Below are positions 8,423-17,024 of a stretch of 64,000 nucleotides of DNA, piece after piece (within the stretch, counting starts at the first letter, position 1; each line of letters starts with the position of its first letter). The DNA lies in NCBI RefSeq assembly GCF_003384035.1, contig NZ_QQAK01000012.1, positions 248,001-312,000 of the forward strand. Direction: 5' to 3'. The notes below the pieces were generated by a model. The model was not told the origin of the DNA. It was given only the letters and a program-made list of their open reading frames with translations, and did no database searches. Made by a program: the position numbers and the translations under genes. This DNA is from Sporosarcina sp. BI001-red. Its GTDB lineage: Bacteria > Bacillota > Bacilli > Bacillales_A > Planococcaceae.

Positions 8423-9205
8423 ATGAAGATGAAAAAGATGAGACTTGCGTTAGCAGGTATTGGCGTCATAGCACTTTTAGCAGGATGTGGAAATTCTAAA
8501 GAAGCAGCGAATGGTGAAAAAGAATTAGTCATCGGAGTTGATGATAAATTCGCTCCTTTAGGATTCCGAGACGAATCGAATGAGCTTACAGGGTTTGACA
8601 TCGACTATGCGAAAGCTGCAGCTGAACACATGGGCATGAAAGTGAAGTTCCAGCCAATTGACTGGAAAGCGAAAGAGACCGAATTGGTAAGCGGACGCAT
8701 CGATCTTATTTGGAACGGGTATACGATTACAGACGATCGTAAAAAGAAAGTGCTCTTTACTAAACCATATTTAAGTAACGCTCAAGTTGTTGCTGTCCTT
8801 AAGGATTCCGATATTAAATCCCTTAGTGATCTTGAAGGTAAAACTGTCGGTCTTCAAGCGTTGTCTTCAGCAGCTGATGCTCTAGAAGCGAATCCGATTG
8901 CGGACAAAGTGAAAAACACAACGGAATTTGCGGATAATGTATTAGCACTTTCTGATTTGAAAAGTAAGCGCGTTGAAGCAGTCATAATAGATGAAGTCGT
9001 AATCGACTATTACATGTCTAAAGAAGAGGGTAAGTTCAAAGTACTCGACGAAACGCTTGCTCCTGAAGAATATGGTGTTGGTGTGAAAAAGGGTAATGAG
9101 GATTTATTGAAAAAACTGCAAGATGCGTTAGATACGATGAATGAAGATGGAAGTGCTGCAAAAATTTCCGAAACGTGGTTTGGTGAAAACAAAGTACTGA
9201 AGTAA
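8423..9205 (+). CDS. Amino-acid ABC transporter substrate-binding lipoprotein, 260 aa
   Basis: The lipobox LLAGC (Cys22) anchors the protein outside the membrane. The rest is the type II periplasmic-binding fold of polar amino-acid importers (SBP family 3): VDDKFAPLGFRDESNELTG near the start, then WNGYTITDDR and the GVGVKKGN region near the end. It is the first gene of a three-gene importer operon with the permease (33 bp gap) and ATPase. Ligand, possibly cystine, glutamine or arginine, cannot be fixed from sequence. Confidence 0.92.
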   Translation: MKMKKMRLALAGIGVIALLAGCGNSKEAANGEKELVIGVDDKFAPLGFRDESNELTGFDIDYAKAAAEHMGMKVKFQPIDWKAKETELVSGRIDLIWNGYTITDDRKKKVLFTKPYLSNAQVVAVLKDSDIKSLSDLEGKTVGLQALSSAADALEANPIADKVKNTTEFADNVLALSDLKSKRVEAVIIDEVVIDYYMSKEEGKFKVLDETLAPEEYGVGVKKGNEDLLKKLQDALDTMNEDGSAAKISETWFGENKVLK

Positions 9206-9238
9206 GTCACGGTTTCTAGTTAAGTTGGAGGGGTTACA

Positions 9239-9898
9239 ATGTCGCCAGATTATTTGTTATCGATTTTAAAACCAATGCTCGAAGGGGCGAGGGCAACGAT
9301 TCTATTATTTGTCATTGCAATCGTTGCTTCGATCCCACTCGGGTTCTTGCTTACACTCGCGGTTAACAGCAAGTTTAAACCGCTGTCGTGGTTAGCGAAT
9401 ACGTATATCTATCTCATGCGTGGAACGCCGCTGTTGCTGCAATTATTGTTCTTCGTGTTCGGATTGCCACTCATTCCAGTCATCGGGGAGTACCTCGTCA
9501 TGGATCGTTTCGCAGCGGCTGCGCTTGCTTTCGTTTTGAACTACGCAGCATACTTCGCGGAAATCTTCCGTGGTGGATTGTTATCTATTGATAAAGGTCA
9601 ATATGAAGCAGCTCAAGTACTTGGCTTGAACAAGTGGCAGACAACGACACGAATTGTCATTCCACAAATGATTCGCATTGCGCTTCCAGCACTTGCAAAC
9701 GAATCGGTAACTCTCGTAAAAGATACGGCGTTATTGTATGCAGTTGCTGTTCCGGAATTGCTTCACTTTGCACAAACGGCAGTCAACCGAGACTTTACGA
9801 TTGTTCCATTTGTCATGGCAGGCGTCATCTATTTGCTGATTACGGCGGTTTTGACACTCGTGTTCAAGTGGTTGGAACGACGATTCCATTATGTATGA
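9239..9898 (+). CDS. Amino-acid ABC transporter permease, 219 aa
   Basis: HisM/GlnP-type permease with about five membrane helices. It has the N-terminal family hallmark YLMRGTPLLLQLLF and the EAA loop EAAQVLGLNKWQTTTRIVIPQ that contacts the ATPase. ATG follows TGGAGGGG. Middle gene of the importer operon; as a single permease gene it should work as a homodimer. Confidence 0.94.
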   Translation: MSPDYLLSILKPMLEGARATILLFVIAIVASIPLGFLLTLAVNSKFKPLSWLANTYIYLMRGTPLLLQLLFFVFGLPLIPVIGEYLVMDRFAAAALAFVLNYAAYFAEIFRGGLLSIDKGQYEAAQVLGLNKWQTTTRIVIPQMIRIALPALANESVTLVKDTALLYAVAVPELLHFAQTAVNRDFTIVPFVMAGVIYLLITAVLTLVFKWLERRFHYV

Positions 9899-9913
9899 GG
9901 AAGGTGAAAAGCA

Positions 9914-10660
9914 ATGGCATTGATTGACGTAGTCGATATGAAAAAATCATTTGGTGATATAGAAGTTTTGAAGCAGATCACATTCCAAGTTGAGAAAAAC
10001 GAAGTGGTAGCGGTCATTGGACCATCTGGTTCCGGTAAAAGTACGATGCTTAGAAGTCTCGCGCACCTTGAAGAAATTGAAGGGGGGACCATTCTGATAG
10101 ACGGGGAAGCGCTTGTAAATGACGGAGTCTATGCGAGCACTCCTGAAATCCGTAAAATCGGTAGAAGGATCGGGATGGTGTTCCAACATTTCAACTTGTT
10201 CCCACACTTAACGGTAAAGCAAAACTTGGCACTCGCACCGAAACTTGTTAAGGGAGAGCCCAAGGAGCAACTCGCTGGTCGGATTAAAGAACTTCTAGCA
10301 AAAGTCGGTCTTGCAGATAAAGTCGATGCGTATCCTGCCAATTTGTCGGGTGGGCAAAAACAACGAGTTGCGATTGCACGCGCACTAATGATGGATCCTG
10401 AGATTCTTTTGTTCGATGAACCGACATCTGCGCTCGATCCAGAATTGACGGGGGAAGTACTTGAAGTAATGAAGAAATTAGCAGAAGAGAATATGACGAT
10501 GATTGTCGTCACGCACGAAATGTCGTTTGCGAAAGATGTCGCAACGAAAGCGTTGTTCATGGCCGATGGACAGATTGTCGAAGAAGGCGTGCCCACCGAG
10601 ATGTTAACAAATCCGACACATGATCGCACAAAAGCATTTTTAGCGCGCACTTTAGGCTAA
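9914..10660 (+). CDS. Amino-acid ABC transporter ATP-binding protein, 248 aa
   Basis: GlnQ/HisP-class ATPase. Walker A is GPSGSGKS, the Q-loop is FQHFNLFPHLT, the signature is [15 protein letters not shown], Walker B is ILLFDEPTSALDPE and the H-loop is VVTHEMSFAKDV. It follows the permease by 15 bp and powers the importer. Confidence 0.95.
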   Translation: MALIDVVDMKKSFGDIEVLKQITFQVEKNEVVAVIGPSGSGKSTMLRSLAHLEEIEGGTILIDGEALVNDGVYASTPEIRKIGRRIGMVFQHFNLFPHLTVKQNLALAPKLVKGEPKEQLAGRIKELLAKVGLADKVDAYPANLSGGQKQRVAIARALMMDPEILLFDEPTSALDPELTGEVLEVMKKLAEENMTMIVVTHEMSFAKDVATKALFMADGQIVEEGVPTEMLTNPTHDRTKAFLARTLG

Positions 10661-10735
10661 TGTGAAGTGGCTCTGCCTTTCCTCGTATGGTAAACTGGAA
10701 AGGTACGACAATTTGCTAGCAATGGAGTGGTATCG

Positions 10736-11290
10736 TTGAAAAATGCGTCTTCTACAATTGAAACGCCTATAAAAAAACTGAATTATAAGCCGTTCATTAT
10801 CATTGTATCGGTCATTCTAATCGGTGCAATCGGGATTCTTTCAGGGATACCTGGAGCTAAAAACTTTGACGCATTTGATATAACGATTCTTCCGATGCTC
10901 AATGCGATTTTCAATACATTTACGTTCCTGTTTCTAGTTGGGGCACTGATAGCTATTAAAAAGCGTAATATTAAGGTACATAAGCGGTTCGTTTACGCAG
11001 CATTCGTGACAACTTTCTTCTTCCTGATCACGTATGTTATGTATCATTTCTTAGCAGAATCGACCGTCTACGGCGGCAGCGGATTCATGAGAGGTTTCTA
11101 CTTTTTCATACTAATTACGCACATCCTTCTAGCTGCAGCAATCGTGCCACTAGCACTGACTAGCGTAGCCCGTGCCTGGAACGGAGAAATCGAACGTCAT
11201 CGAAAAATCGTCCGTTTCACTATGCCCATCTGGCTCTACGTCAGCTTCACAGGCGTACTAGTCTATCTCTTAATCTCTCCATACTATTAA
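10736..11290 (+). CDS. DUF420 membrane protein (YozB-like), 184 aa
   Basis: Five predicted membrane helices with several conserved histidines (KVHKRF, MYHFL, THILLA, RHRKI) match DUF420, a family often associated with heme-copper oxidase regions. Here it stands alone. I prefer TTG 10736 to GTG 10727, since GGAG ends 8 nt before the former. A terminator follows. Confidence 0.88.
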   Translation: MKNASSTIETPIKKLNYKPFIIIVSVILIGAIGILSGIPGAKNFDAFDITILPMLNAIFNTFTFLFLVGALIAIKKRNIKVHKRFVYAAFVTTFFFLITYVMYHFLAESTVYGGSGFMRGFYFFILITHILLAAAIVPLALTSVARAWNGEIERHRKIVRFTMPIWLYVSFTGVLVYLLISPYY

Positions 11291-11303
11291 AAATTTGCTC
11301 ATT

Positions 11304-11352
11304 GAAAAAGCACGGACACCCCGACAAAAATGGGATGTCCGTGCTTTTTTGC
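11304..11352. terminator. Bidirectional terminator
   Basis: AAAAGCACGGACACCCC pairs with GGGATGTCCGTGCTTTT. It separates convergent genes. Confidence 0.92.
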
Positions 11353-11353
11353 C

Positions 11354-11530
11354 TTACAACTCCTGATATGGCTTCATAAACCGTCCACTATCTTTAACTT
11401 CCGCATGATATAGCGCCTTCAACGCGAAAGGCCGCTCCAATTCGTGCTCTTTCATTATCTGAGTCAACCGTGTCGATAGCTCAGGCTCTTTCTTCACAAG
11501 CTGTGCCATCTTTTGCTGGTTATATTGCAT
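11354..11530 (-). CDS. Small hypothetical protein, 58 aa
   Basis: Minus-strand ORF starting MQYNQQKMAQLVKKEPEL and ending MKPYQEL, with ribosome binding site CGGAGGCG 9 nt before the ATG and a shared terminator right after the stop. It is charged, with no membrane segment. No family recognised; the good signals and fit between terminators make it credible. Confidence 0.65.
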   Translation of the reverse strand: MQYNQQKMAQLVKKEPELSTRLTQIMKEHELERPFALKALYHAEVKDSGRFMKPYQEL

Positions 11531-11610
11531 ATTCTATTCCGCCTCCGTTCTTTCCATGCCGTTCCTTTAGTATAGCACGCCTCACGCTGTTTTTCGATAT
11601 TCACACAAAA

Positions 11611-11643
11611 ACCCCTCATCCCACAAAAAGTGGGGTGAGGGGA
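11611..11643 (-). terminator. Terminator of the YflT-type gene
   Basis: Read on the minus strand, CCCCTCACCCCAC pairs with GTGGGATGAGGGG and is followed by TTTTTG. Confidence 0.85.
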
Positions 11644-11656
11644 GAGAGTCCGTTGA

Positions 11657-12142
11657 TTATAAAATGGTACGGTTGTATTCATCCAAATCATGACCAGCTC
11701 TGCGTGGATACTCCCCGTCAACAAGTACAAGAATTTTCCCTTGGTCAAAATGTGTATTGTATTGGCGTGCTTCTTCTTCAGGGATGCCCATACCGATAAG
11801 TGCGCCTGCTAATCCGCCAACACCCGCACCTGCTGCGGCACCTGTAATTCCTGCAACAATCGGACCAGCTGCAATAATTGGTCCAATACCCGGAATCGCA
11901 AGAGCCCCGATACCTGCAAGAACTCCACCGAGCCCACCTAACAGACCGCCCGTCGCAGCCCCTGTTGCTGCACCGTCCGTTGCATGTGTTCCAGTTTCTT
12001 CAACAACCGTGTCGACTTGTTCGCGTTCTTTACTAATCACTGAAATTTCGTCGGAAGAATAACCTTGTCGTTTCAAATCTTCAATTGCTAGAATCGCATC
12101 ATTTTCACTGCCATAGTATCCTACTACTTGTCGTTTCACCAT
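11657..12142 (-). CDS. General stress protein with YflT-like domain, 161 aa
   Basis: The N-terminal part (VVGYYGSENDAILAIEDLKR, then GYSSDEISVISK) matches the YflT/17M stress-protein domain. A long Gly/Ala-rich hydrophobic middle (about residues 57-120) could insert into membrane, and the C-terminus ends in a second short folded part (ILVLVDGEYPRR). The start at 12142 is chosen because AGGAGG lies just upstream; the open frame continues further but without signals. Usually part of the SigB stress response in Bacillales, which I could not verify here. Confidence 0.82.
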   Translation of the reverse strand: MVKRQVVGYYGSENDAILAIEDLKRQGYSSDEISVISKEREQVDTVVEETGTHATDGAATGAATGGLLGGLGGVLAGIGALAIPGIGPIIAAGPIVAGITGAAAGAGVGGLAGALIGMGIPEEEARQYNTHFDQGKILVLVDGEYPRRAGHDLDEYNRTIL

Positions 12143-12360
12143 GTTGAATCGCCTCCTGGATTTTTTAATGCTAGATTTCGTTGCTAGTCTGAAGAATACC
12201 CGCGGCAACTTTTCTGAAACCTTTTCGGATTTTTAGCTACATCTTTCTAGGGCTTCTTTAGATGAAGTAGTTGCATAGATATTTTTTTATCCCAAAATAG
12301 GTTTTAGTTTTGTTGAGAAGGGAATAATTCGAAGAACGATTTTTTAGGGGGAACTTACAT

Positions 12361-13893
12361 ATGGATCAAACAGATGCGCATCAGAAGCGCAGGAAGTTAA
12401 CGAAAACGCTGAAGCCGTCATGGGTGTTCGCGATTGCACTAGGATCATCCGTCGGGTGGGGAGCTTTTATCCTTCCGGGTGATTGGATTGGAGAATCTGG
12501 TCCTCTAGGTGCCATGATCGGTTTGCTAATCGGAGCGCTAGTGATGATGGTGATTGCATCGAGCTATGGAGTTATGATTAAGAAGTTTCCAGTATCCGGA
12601 GGCGGGTTTACATATGCCTTTATCGGAGCGGGTAAATTATGGGCCTTTATATGCGGGTGGTTTTTATCACTTGGATACATATCGATTGTCGCATTAAATG
12701 CTTCTGCATTCTCACTACTATTAAAGTTTTTAGCACCAGGCTTCATGAAGCAATTTTATCTTTACAGCGTTGCAGGTTGGGATGTCTATTTACCGGAAGT
12801 CATTATATCCTCCGTCATCATTCTATTGTTTGCGCTGATCAATACTACAGGTACAAGTATTTCCGGACGAATCCAGTTTTACTTTAGTGTTCTATTAGTT
12901 GCCGGTGTCGTACTTCTAGGTGCCTTTACATTCGGAGTTACAGAGTCTCCGTTTGAAAATATGAAACCACTTTTTAGTGGGAACCAAACCATACTAACTT
13001 CAATTTTAGTCATCTTGGCGATTGCACCATGGGCTTATGTCGGGTTTGATAACGTCCCACAGGCAGCTGAGGAGTTCAACTTTTCTCCACGCAAAGCGAC
13101 GATGCTAATTGTCGCGTCACTATTCACTTCGTTTCTTATTTACGCCGTTATGATCGGGCTCACTGCCTGGACTTTTCCTACCGGGGCGAATGTCGGGGAT
13201 GGTAGCCTGTGGTTAACGGGTGAGGTTGTAAATTCAGCACTCGGTTTTGGAGGTCTAATCGTAATGGCTGTAGCAATTATGATGGGGATCTTTACAGGTT
13301 TGAACGGGTTCTACATGTCTTCTAGTCGCTTGCTGTTTTCAATGGCGCGTGCACGAGCATTACCTGATATGTTCAGAACAATTTCTAAAAAGAGTCAAAC
13401 TCCAGTATGGGGCATTTGGTTTGTGACGCTCATTACACTTCCTACTCCATGGTTCGGCCGTCAAGCTCTTTCATGGATTGTCGACATGTCTTCTACAGGA
13501 GTATCTGTAGCGTATTTATTTACGTGCATCGCGGCATATAAAGTATTGGCGTGGGGAGCAGAAGAAGCCAATCGTGAAATTGCTCCTGTTAAAAAGGGGC
13601 TAGCTTTAATCGGGATGATAGCAAGTATCGTGTTCTTATTATTGCTTCTCCTTCCAATGTCTCCAGCTTCGCTTACCACACCATCTTACGTTTTGCTGCT
13701 CTGTTGGGCGATTCTTGGTGGTATCTTCTATAGTGTCATCCAAAAACGATATAATAGTCTTAGTCAAGAAGAAACGGAATATTATATACTTGGAAAGACA
13801 ATTGAGTCTGAAGTAGATACAACCTTGGAAGTTAAAACTGAACGACCTAAGCCTAAGAATACAGAAACACCAGGATCCGGTCTCCCTACGTAA
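12361..13893 (+). CDS. APC-family amino-acid permease, 510 aa
   Basis: About 12 membrane helices. The Gly-rich helix 1 (LGSSVGWGAFILPG) is typical of amino acid-polyamine-organocation transporters, as is the PWAYVGFDNVPQAAEE stretch in helix 6. The last 40 residues are a polar cytoplasmic tail. ATG follows AGGGGGAAC. It is monocistronic with its own terminator. The transported amino acid cannot be inferred. Confidence 0.92.
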   Translation: MDQTDAHQKRRKLTKTLKPSWVFAIALGSSVGWGAFILPGDWIGESGPLGAMIGLLIGALVMMVIASSYGVMIKKFPVSGGGFTYAFIGAGKLWAFICGWFLSLGYISIVALNASAFSLLLKFLAPGFMKQFYLYSVAGWDVYLPEVIISSVIILLFALINTTGTSISGRIQFYFSVLLVAGVVLLGAFTFGVTESPFENMKPLFSGNQTILTSILVILAIAPWAYVGFDNVPQAAEEFNFSPRKATMLIVASLFTSFLIYAVMIGLTAWTFPTGANVGDGSLWLTGEVVNSALGFGGLIVMAVAIMMGIFTGLNGFYMSSSRLLFSMARARALPDMFRTISKKSQTPVWGIWFVTLITLPTPWFGRQALSWIVDMSSTGVSVAYLFTCIAAYKVLAWGAEEANREIAPVKKGLALIGMIASIVFLLLLLLPMSPASLTTPSYVLLLCWAILGGIFYSVIQKRYNSLSQEETEYYILGKTIESEVDTTLEVKTERPKPKNTETPGSGLPT

Positions 13894-13914
13894 TTAGATG
13901 TATATGTTGGTGTT

Positions 13915-13957
13915 AACAGCATGCCCTTTTTAGTACATTGGGGTATGCTGTTATTTT
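13915..13957 (+). terminator. Terminator after APC permease
   Basis: AACAGCATGCCC pairs with GGGTATGCTGTT, followed by a T-rich stretch. Confidence 0.85.
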
Positions 13958-14070
13958 CTATTTATCGTAGGCATTTCGTAGTCTATTACTTGCCATCACT
14001 AGGAGTAATCGATTATAATTGAGTACAAATTGTATGTAATCGAAATGTGATATAGGGCGGAGGGTTTGAA

Positions 14071-15060
14071 ATGGTTTGCAGAAATGCATGTATCGTTACG
14101 GATTTACAAATAGAAGTTAAGGTAGATGACCTAACACAACGAAGAATGCTAACAGAGCACATGGAACGTCTGCATGTTCTAATGGCTTTTGACGTAGAAA
14201 ATAGCCCAGTATTTACTGTGACTGAAGCGGGTCTCCGTGATTTAGCTGACTTTGCTCAGGATTATTTGGACGTAAAACAATTGTCCTTTCGTATATTAGG
14301 TGAGCCTACTTGGCGATCCCTCACAGAAGTGGATGAAGTCTTTACTTCACAGTGGATTGATGACCTCATTCAACAAGAACGCGTAATTTCCTATTATCAG
14401 CCGATTGTGGATGCCGAAGGATCTGTTTTCGGCTACGAGCTATTGGCTCGTTTCCATTCGCCTGAGGGTCGGATGATTTATCCAGATGAAGCGTTTGCAG
14501 CAGCGAGAGCCCGTGGCAGACTATATGCATTAGATCGGCTATGTCGGATTACTGGAGTACGTCATGCAGCACCACTTAAAAATAAGAAAGCATTCATCAA
14601 CTTTGTGCCTACATCCATTTATTCACCTGAGTTTTGTTTGCAATCGACCGTTGCAGTAGCGGAGCAGTTCCATATCGATCCATTCCAGCTTGTCTTTGAA
14701 GTTGTGGAAACAGACAAAGTCGACGATGTTGAGCATTTGAAAAAAATACTAAGATATTATCGTGATAAAGGATTCCATTATGCACTCGATGATGTTGGGG
14801 AAGGCTATAGCACAGTGGAGTTGTTGGCCGATTTACAGCCTCATTATATGAAATTGGATCGATCATTTGTAGATGGTGTTGCCTATGATACGCAGAAACA
14901 GGAGAATGCAGAGATGTTCTTGACGAAAGCGAAAGAGAGTGGTTCTGTTCCTCTTGCTGAAGGAATCGAACGGGAAGAAGATTTTCAGTGGTTGAAGGAG
15001 AAAGGTTACCAATTGTTTCAAGGCTACTTTTTTGGAAAACCAGCCCCATCACCGTTATAA
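14071..15060 (+). CDS. EAL-domain c-di-GMP phosphodiesterase, 329 aa
   Basis: Residues about 105-329 form an EAL domain. The signature reads GYELLAR instead of GYEALLR, but the metal and catalytic residues look intact: Glu of that motif, Asn in FINFVP, Glu in FEVVETD, the Asp pair in ALDDVGEGYS, Lys in YMKLDRSFV and Glu in LAEGIER. It should therefore hydrolyse cyclic di-GMP. The N-terminal 100 residues are unassigned, contain two early cysteines, and may be a sensing part. No membrane helix. Confidence 0.9.
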   Translation: MVCRNACIVTDLQIEVKVDDLTQRRMLTEHMERLHVLMAFDVENSPVFTVTEAGLRDLADFAQDYLDVKQLSFRILGEPTWRSLTEVDEVFTSQWIDDLIQQERVISYYQPIVDAEGSVFGYELLARFHSPEGRMIYPDEAFAAARARGRLYALDRLCRITGVRHAAPLKNKKAFINFVPTSIYSPEFCLQSTVAVAEQFHIDPFQLVFEVVETDKVDDVEHLKKILRYYRDKGFHYALDDVGEGYSTVELLADLQPHYMKLDRSFVDGVAYDTQKQENAEMFLTKAKESGSVPLAEGIEREEDFQWLKEKGYQLFQGYFFGKPAPSPL

Positions 15061-15071
15061 TAGGAATAATT

Positions 15072-15102
15072 CAGGACCGCCACTTTGTGCGGTCCTTTTT
15101 TT
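15072..15102 (+). terminator. Terminator after EAL gene
   Basis: AGGACCGC pairs with GCGGTCCT, followed by T7. The ribosome binding site of the photolyase gene follows at once. Confidence 0.9.
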
Positions 15103-15114
15103 AGGAGGGATTTT

Positions 15115-16539
15115 TTGAAAACAATTGTCTGGTTCAGAAATGATTTACGCCTGCATGATCATCCCGCATTGAAAAAAGCATCTGAATGCGGTGAAGTGCT
15201 TCCTGTGTTCATACTTCCGGACCATACGTCTGTGACAGCTACTGATTGGTGGTTGTATGAATCTCTAAAGTTCCTTCAGCAACAGCTCTTAGAGTTAGGC
15301 ACTCCGTTGACTATCTTAAAAGGGAATCCCTCAAAGAGGCTATCGATCTTAGCGCTAGAAACCCAAGCGGATTCCCTTTTTTTCAATGGGCAAATAGATC
15401 CTGTTTCTCGAAAGCAAGAGATGGATCTTCTTGAATCTGAGTCTTTATCCAAAGTGGATATTCAACGATTTGAACCGAATATGCTGTTGGATCCTAACCG
15501 TTTAAAAACAGGAGCAGGTCAACCATATAAAGTATTTGGAGCGTTTTGGAAATCGCTTCAACAGCAAACGATTCCCTGGCCGCTTGCTGCGCCTACGTCA
15601 CTAACGAGCTGGATTCAAGTGTATCCAGGAACGATTCCATTGGAACAATCAGGCTTACGCTCTCCGATTGACTGGGATGCCTCACTTGAAGAAGCTTGGA
15701 CACCAGGTGAAACTGCTTCTTTCGAACAATGGGGAACCTTTCGGGACAAAAAGCTTACGCGTTATGACACCAATCGTGATTTCCCTGCTATTAACGGCAC
15801 CTCTAGGCTCTCCGGGTATTTAGCGTCCGGTAATATGAGCATCCGGTCTCTTTGGCATGCCGTGAGACGCGCGCAGGAAGAGGGGATTGCCCCTCAACCA
15901 GAACCGTTTCTCAGACAACTCGCGTGGCGAGAGTTTTCGTACTACCAACTGTTCCATTTTCCACACATTACCGAACGTCCTCTGCGTTCAGAGTTTCTTC
16001 ATTTCCCTTGGAGAGATGATCCAGAAGGATTGATTGCTTGGAAGAAGGGGAAAACCGGCTATCCGCTCGTTGATGCGGGAATGCGGGAATTATGGGAGAC
16101 CGGTACGATCCATAACCGAGTCCGAATGGTCGTCGCATCGTTCCTCATCAAACACTTGCTCATTGATTGGCGTATCGGATCGGAGTGGTTTCGCGAAACG
16201 CTCGTTGACTATGACGTTGCAAACAATACGTTAGGGTGGCAGTGGGTAGCGGGCTCTGGATTTGATGCAGCACCGTATTTCAGAATATTCAACCCCACGA
16301 TGCAAAGTAAGAAATTCGATAAAAATGGGGCTTATATTCGGAGATGGGTCCCTGAATTAGACGCACTTCCCGATTCATTTCTTCATGAACCACATCGGGC
16401 ACCTGAAGAAACTTTAGCTGAAGCGGGGGTTGTTCTTGGTGACACCTATCCGTTGCCCATTGTTGACCATGCCGCAGCTCGAGCACGCGCGCTTGAAGCC
16501 TATGCGCTCATCAAAGGAAAGAAAGAGGGGTCCACTTGA
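15115..16539 (+). CDS. phr: Deoxyribodipyrimidine photolyase, 474 aa
   Basis: Class I CPD photolyase, which repairs UV-induced pyrimidine dimers with light and FAD. The N-terminal antenna-binding domain starts TIVWFRNDLRLHDHPAL. The FAD domain shows WREFSYYQLFHFP, TGYPLVDAGMREL, HNRVRMVVASFL and the DYDVANNTLGWQW block with its Asn and Trp residues. TTG 15115 follows AGGAGGGA. The downstream membrane-protein gene overlaps by 4 nt. Confidence 0.95.
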   Translation: MKTIVWFRNDLRLHDHPALKKASECGEVLPVFILPDHTSVTATDWWLYESLKFLQQQLLELGTPLTILKGNPSKRLSILALETQADSLFFNGQIDPVSRKQEMDLLESESLSKVDIQRFEPNMLLDPNRLKTGAGQPYKVFGAFWKSLQQQTIPWPLAAPTSLTSWIQVYPGTIPLEQSGLRSPIDWDASLEEAWTPGETASFEQWGTFRDKKLTRYDTNRDFPAINGTSRLSGYLASGNMSIRSLWHAVRRAQEEGIAPQPEPFLRQLAWREFSYYQLFHFPHITERPLRSEFLHFPWRDDPEGLIAWKKGKTGYPLVDAGMRELWETGTIHNRVRMVVASFLIKHLLIDWRIGSEWFRETLVDYDVANNTLGWQWVAGSGFDAAPYFRIFNPTMQSKKFDKNGAYIRRWVPELDALPDSFLHEPHRAPEETLAEAGVVLGDTYPLPIVDHAAARARALEAYALIKGKKEGST

Positions 16540-16961
16540 AGCGGCTTCTCTGGGTAGCTGGCTACGGTCTGATTGGGGGACTCATTCTAACGTTCCTATT
16601 TAAATGGATTGAGTCTGCAACCGGTGAGAAAGTATATACGTTCTTGCTGAATGTCGATTACATACCTAGAGTAGGGGATATCGGGTTCCCAGAATGGATT
16701 GAAATACTCTTTCACCTTGTCATCTCGGTTGCGGTTGCTCTTGGTTTTTATCTGATGTACTATTTGAGACCATCTTGGAAACAACGTGCAATTACGATTT
16801 GTACGGTAGGTAGTGTCGTCATTGGGCTAGCATTATTCCCAACAACAGCGTTATCCGAACGCACACCCGAGATTACGGATGGTTTGTCGCTTCTATACTG
16901 GTTAATGGGGCATGCAATCTTTGGGGCAGTGTTAGGCACCTTCTTCAAATTTGAAAAATGA
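16536..16961 (+). CDS. YagU-like membrane protein, 141 aa
   Basis: Four hydrophobic segments (near residues 7-24, 53-75, 84-103 and 121-138) with an extracytoplasmic loop after the first. The pattern resembles YagU family inner-membrane proteins. The TTG start overlaps the photolyase stop (TTGA), so the two genes are translationally coupled. Function unknown. Confidence 0.75.
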   Translation: MKRLLWVAGYGLIGGLILTFLFKWIESATGEKVYTFLLNVDYIPRVGDIGFPEWIEILFHLVISVAVALGFYLMYYLRPSWKQRAITICTVGSVVIGLALFPTTALSERTPEITDGLSLLYWLMGHAIFGAVLGTFFKFEK

Positions 16962-16974
16962 GATATGACCATAC

Positions 16975-17020
16975 AAAAAGCACTTCAGCTGTCAAAGTGA
17001 CAGGGCTGAAGTGCTTTTTT
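16975..17020. terminator. Bidirectional terminator
   Basis: AAAAAGCACTTCAGC pairs with GCTGAAGTGCTTTTTT between convergent genes. Confidence 0.92.
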
Positions 17021-17024
17021 CGAA